From assembly GCF_000711885.1 (NCBI RefSeq), contig NZ_KL543995.1:120010-184009 (forward strand): a stretch of DNA of 64,000 bases. The letters are read 5' to 3'. Of the stretch, positions 63,201-64,000 are shown in pieces (positions within the stretch are counted from its first letter, which is position 1; each line of letters begins with the position of its first letter). The translations under genes were made by a program, and so were the position numbers. Under the pieces are notes generated by a model. The model saw only the letters and a list, made by a program, of their open reading frames with translations. It made no database searches and was not told the origin of the DNA. Source of the stretch: Chromobacterium haemolyticum DSM 19808 (lineage in GTDB: Bacteria; Pseudomonadota; Gammaproteobacteria; Burkholderiales; Chromobacteriaceae).

Positions 63201-64000
63201 AGCTCGCCGCCGCTGGCGCCGGAGACGGAGCGGGATAGTAGGGTAGTGGTGGAAACTTTGGTCGACAACAGGGACGACATGATGTGGCTGGAGCCCATCC
63301 ATGTCATAAGCGGAGAGGGAATCATGCAACGCAGTAGCTCGGACAACGAAGTATTGAGCGTATTGGACGCGCAGATCCAGGCGCAGAACATGCTCAGCCA
63401 GGTGCATCAGCAGTTCCAGCTGAATCAGAAGGATTACATCCAGCTGCTGGATTCGCTGATGACCAAGCAATACACCTTGCTGGAGAAATTCCAGGGCAGC
63501 CAGCAATTGACGGAGGTGGTGGCCAGCCTGGGCCAGAGCCTGCAGCTGCTGGACAAGAATCAGGAACTCTACCACGTTAATCACGAGCACTATTTTGACA
63601 ACCAGCAAGCCTTGCTGGGCGCCGATGTCGCCGCGCGCGGCGGCCAGGTGGCCGCGCGTCTGCAACAGCGCGCGCCGCTGGAAGTGAGCTTGCCGACCCC
63701 GCGCGCAGCGGTGGAATTGCCGGCGGCCGCTCCCCTTGCGCAGCCTGCCGTCGCCCCTTCCGCGCCGGTGGCCGCCGTGACCGAGGTTCAGGCGCCCAAG
63801 CCGAAGCTGCAGGACATCCCGCAAGCCGTCGCCCCGGCCGCGCCGGCTCCGATGGCCGCGCCCGCTCCTGTAGCCGCCGCGCCGGCCGCCGTCGCGATCA
63901 GCGCCGAAGACCAGGCCCTGATTCAGCGCTTCGAGGCCTTGACCGAGGCTGACCTGATCAAGCAACTGATCGACATCGTCAGCGACCGCACCGGCTACCC
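60264..64000 (+). CDS. PfaA-like multidomain polyketide / polyunsaturated fatty-acid synthase, partial
   Basis: The frame is open from the ATG at 60264 to the window edge (1245 codons), preceded by GGAGGAG. A ketosynthase (about 14-475) has Cys221 in VDAACASS, His356 in EAHGTGT and His396 in GHTRCAAG. An acyltransferase (about 588-880) has FPGQGAQY and Ser690 in AGHSYGE. A linker (about 925-1205) has a Gln-rich coiled coil, then a Pro/Ala-rich stretch. The last residues (LIQRFEALTEADLIKQLI, then DRTGYP) begin an acyl-carrier domain like those of PfaA. KS-AT-linker-ACP order and sequence resemble PfaA of omega-3 PUFA synthases; HglE-like synthases are the alternative. Further carrier, ketoreductase and partner genes should lie to the right. 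Confidence 0.88.
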   Translation, partial: MSKTLSSRIGPGTLDIAIVGMASHFPDAATLYDFWTNIVDKKDSLTDIDQKDGDEYWRKEDYYSADPSAADKTYGHRAGFVPAIDFDPVEFKLPPLMLESISTAQIFALHVAKQAMLDARLVGEDALPVDKDRVGVILGGAGNGNTSFSLAFRQQEPYLRKVLNHAGLPGAVADEVIDRVNHLYLEWNEDSFPGFLGNVACGRIASYFDLGGTSYMVDAACASSLAAIKAAVGELVDGSCDVVLTGGVNLENSIFSFLCFSKTPALSKSNLSRPFDESSDGMMLGDGVGFLVLKRLEDAERDGDRIYAVIKSLQASSDGRAKSIFAPRHEGQVKAMRRAYERAGISPAEIQLVEAHGTGTQSGDETEIKSLRAVFEAGGAQPGSVAIGSVKSQIGHTRCAAGAAAMMKAALSLYHKVLPPTINVSQPSRELADSASPFYVNIDSRPWLSPVSGAPRRAALSAYGFGGTNYHAIMEEHQARPQGDFRLNLRPEVVLLHADGPEQLLALAEHKLESFRAADAGYQFRLHQGAAARAPANSARLAFVASSAEQAAGLLDEAIKLLRARPDQDWEHPLGIYYKREAAPLAGRVVALFPGQGAQYVNMGRDIANDYPAMRETLEGLDAAAHADGLPLPSASIFPPPAFDAETADRQMAELTQTRTAQPAIGAISAGYYKLLSGLGLRPDFLAGHSYGEVTALWAAGVLSDEDFYRTSLARGAAVASPVPGGEPGAMLAASLPESEASAVLERFPELVVANYNSQQQLVFGGASDIIRQAHEFLNERKVRSQVLAVSAAFHTDFVRHACAPFEASLAGIPFQAPRAAVYSTASGERHADDPAKIKQSLISQLVSPVRFQQTIERIHQQGGYLFVEIGPKGILGKLVADILKDKPHAVVSLNPSANGEEALQFKRALARLAVEGVELSSTDPQAALPLAAAPKKKSLTYKMSGGFFYSEKAKQRRAHAMRKDTRVIDAFIDERLAASSPPLAPETERDSRVVVETLVDNRDDMMWLEPIHVISGEGIMQRSSSDNEVLSVLDAQIQAQNMLSQVHQQFQLNQKDYIQLLDSLMTKQYTLLEKFQGSQQLTEVVASLGQSLQLLDKNQELYHVNHEHYFDNQQALLGADVAARGGQVAARLQQRAPLEVSLPTPRAAVELPAAAPLAQPAVAPSAPVAAVTEVQAPKPKLQDIPQAVAPAAPAPMAAPAPVAAAPAAVAISAEDQALIQRFEALTEADLIKQLIDIVSDRTGY

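Overview
The window is a gene-dense, GC-rich chromosomal segment of a betaproteobacterium. Gene order (rpoE-rseA-rseB-mucD-glutaredoxin-lepA-lepB-DUF4845-rnc-era-recO-pdxJ-acpS-nagZ; dapF-DUF484), protein sequences and a KPC-like class A beta-lactamase all point to Neisseriales, most likely Chromobacterium or a close relative. This assignment is inferred from recognised sequences, not from a search. No rRNA, tRNA, CRISPR array, complete insertion sequence or prophage was seen.

Layout. 1-4953 (minus): 2-methylcitrate cycle operon prpB-cupin-prpC-acnD, with acnD running off the left edge. 5178-9210 (plus): the sigma-E envelope-stress locus, with a candidate sigma-E promoter, rpoE, rseA, rseB, a strong terminator, then mucD and a glutaredoxin-like gene. 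9384-18007 (plus): a housekeeping run from lepA to nagZ. 18083-21184 (minus): a 51-residue ORF, a UmuD-like self-cleaving protein with its own palindromic upstream site, thymidine kinase, rlmJ and a truC-type pseudouridine synthase. 21644-26364 (plus): a nucleoside-type BMP ABC transporter. 26625-28356 (plus): cytochrome b561 and two YceI proteins. 28445-31848 (minus): an unknown membrane protein, DUF484, dapF and two low-complexity unknowns. 32161-33926: an orphan formyltransferase facing a chromosomal KPC-like carbapenemase.

34359-47459 (minus) is the most striking part. It is about 13 kb of closely spaced genes encoding a stand-alone isocyanide synthase, a second isocyanide-synthase domain fused to a TauD/PvcB-type dioxygenase, an MGT-type glycosyltransferase, and a complete MdtABC-like RND pump with its own outer-membrane factor. 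The enzyme set matches the logic of glycosylated vinyl-isonitriles such as rhabduscin and byelyankacin. The attached efflux system suggests export or self-protection. An AT-rich 800-bp region with several palindromes separates this operon from a divergent lysP.

48260-59550 carries lysP, a MarC-family protein, an iron-dependent alcohol dehydrogenase followed by a composite palindromic repeat, a YeaO-like protein, a MarR regulator, an OmpR-type two-component system, and a convergent DevCAB-TolC-type ABC export operon. After another AT-rich gap, 60264 to the right edge is the start of a PfaA-like (omega-3 PUFA synthase type) multidomain polyketide synthase: ketosynthase, acyltransferase, linker and the start of an acyl-carrier domain.

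At least three copies of one roughly 55-bp imperfect palindrome are scattered in the right half. One copy forms the last codons of the isocyanide-synthase fusion gene.
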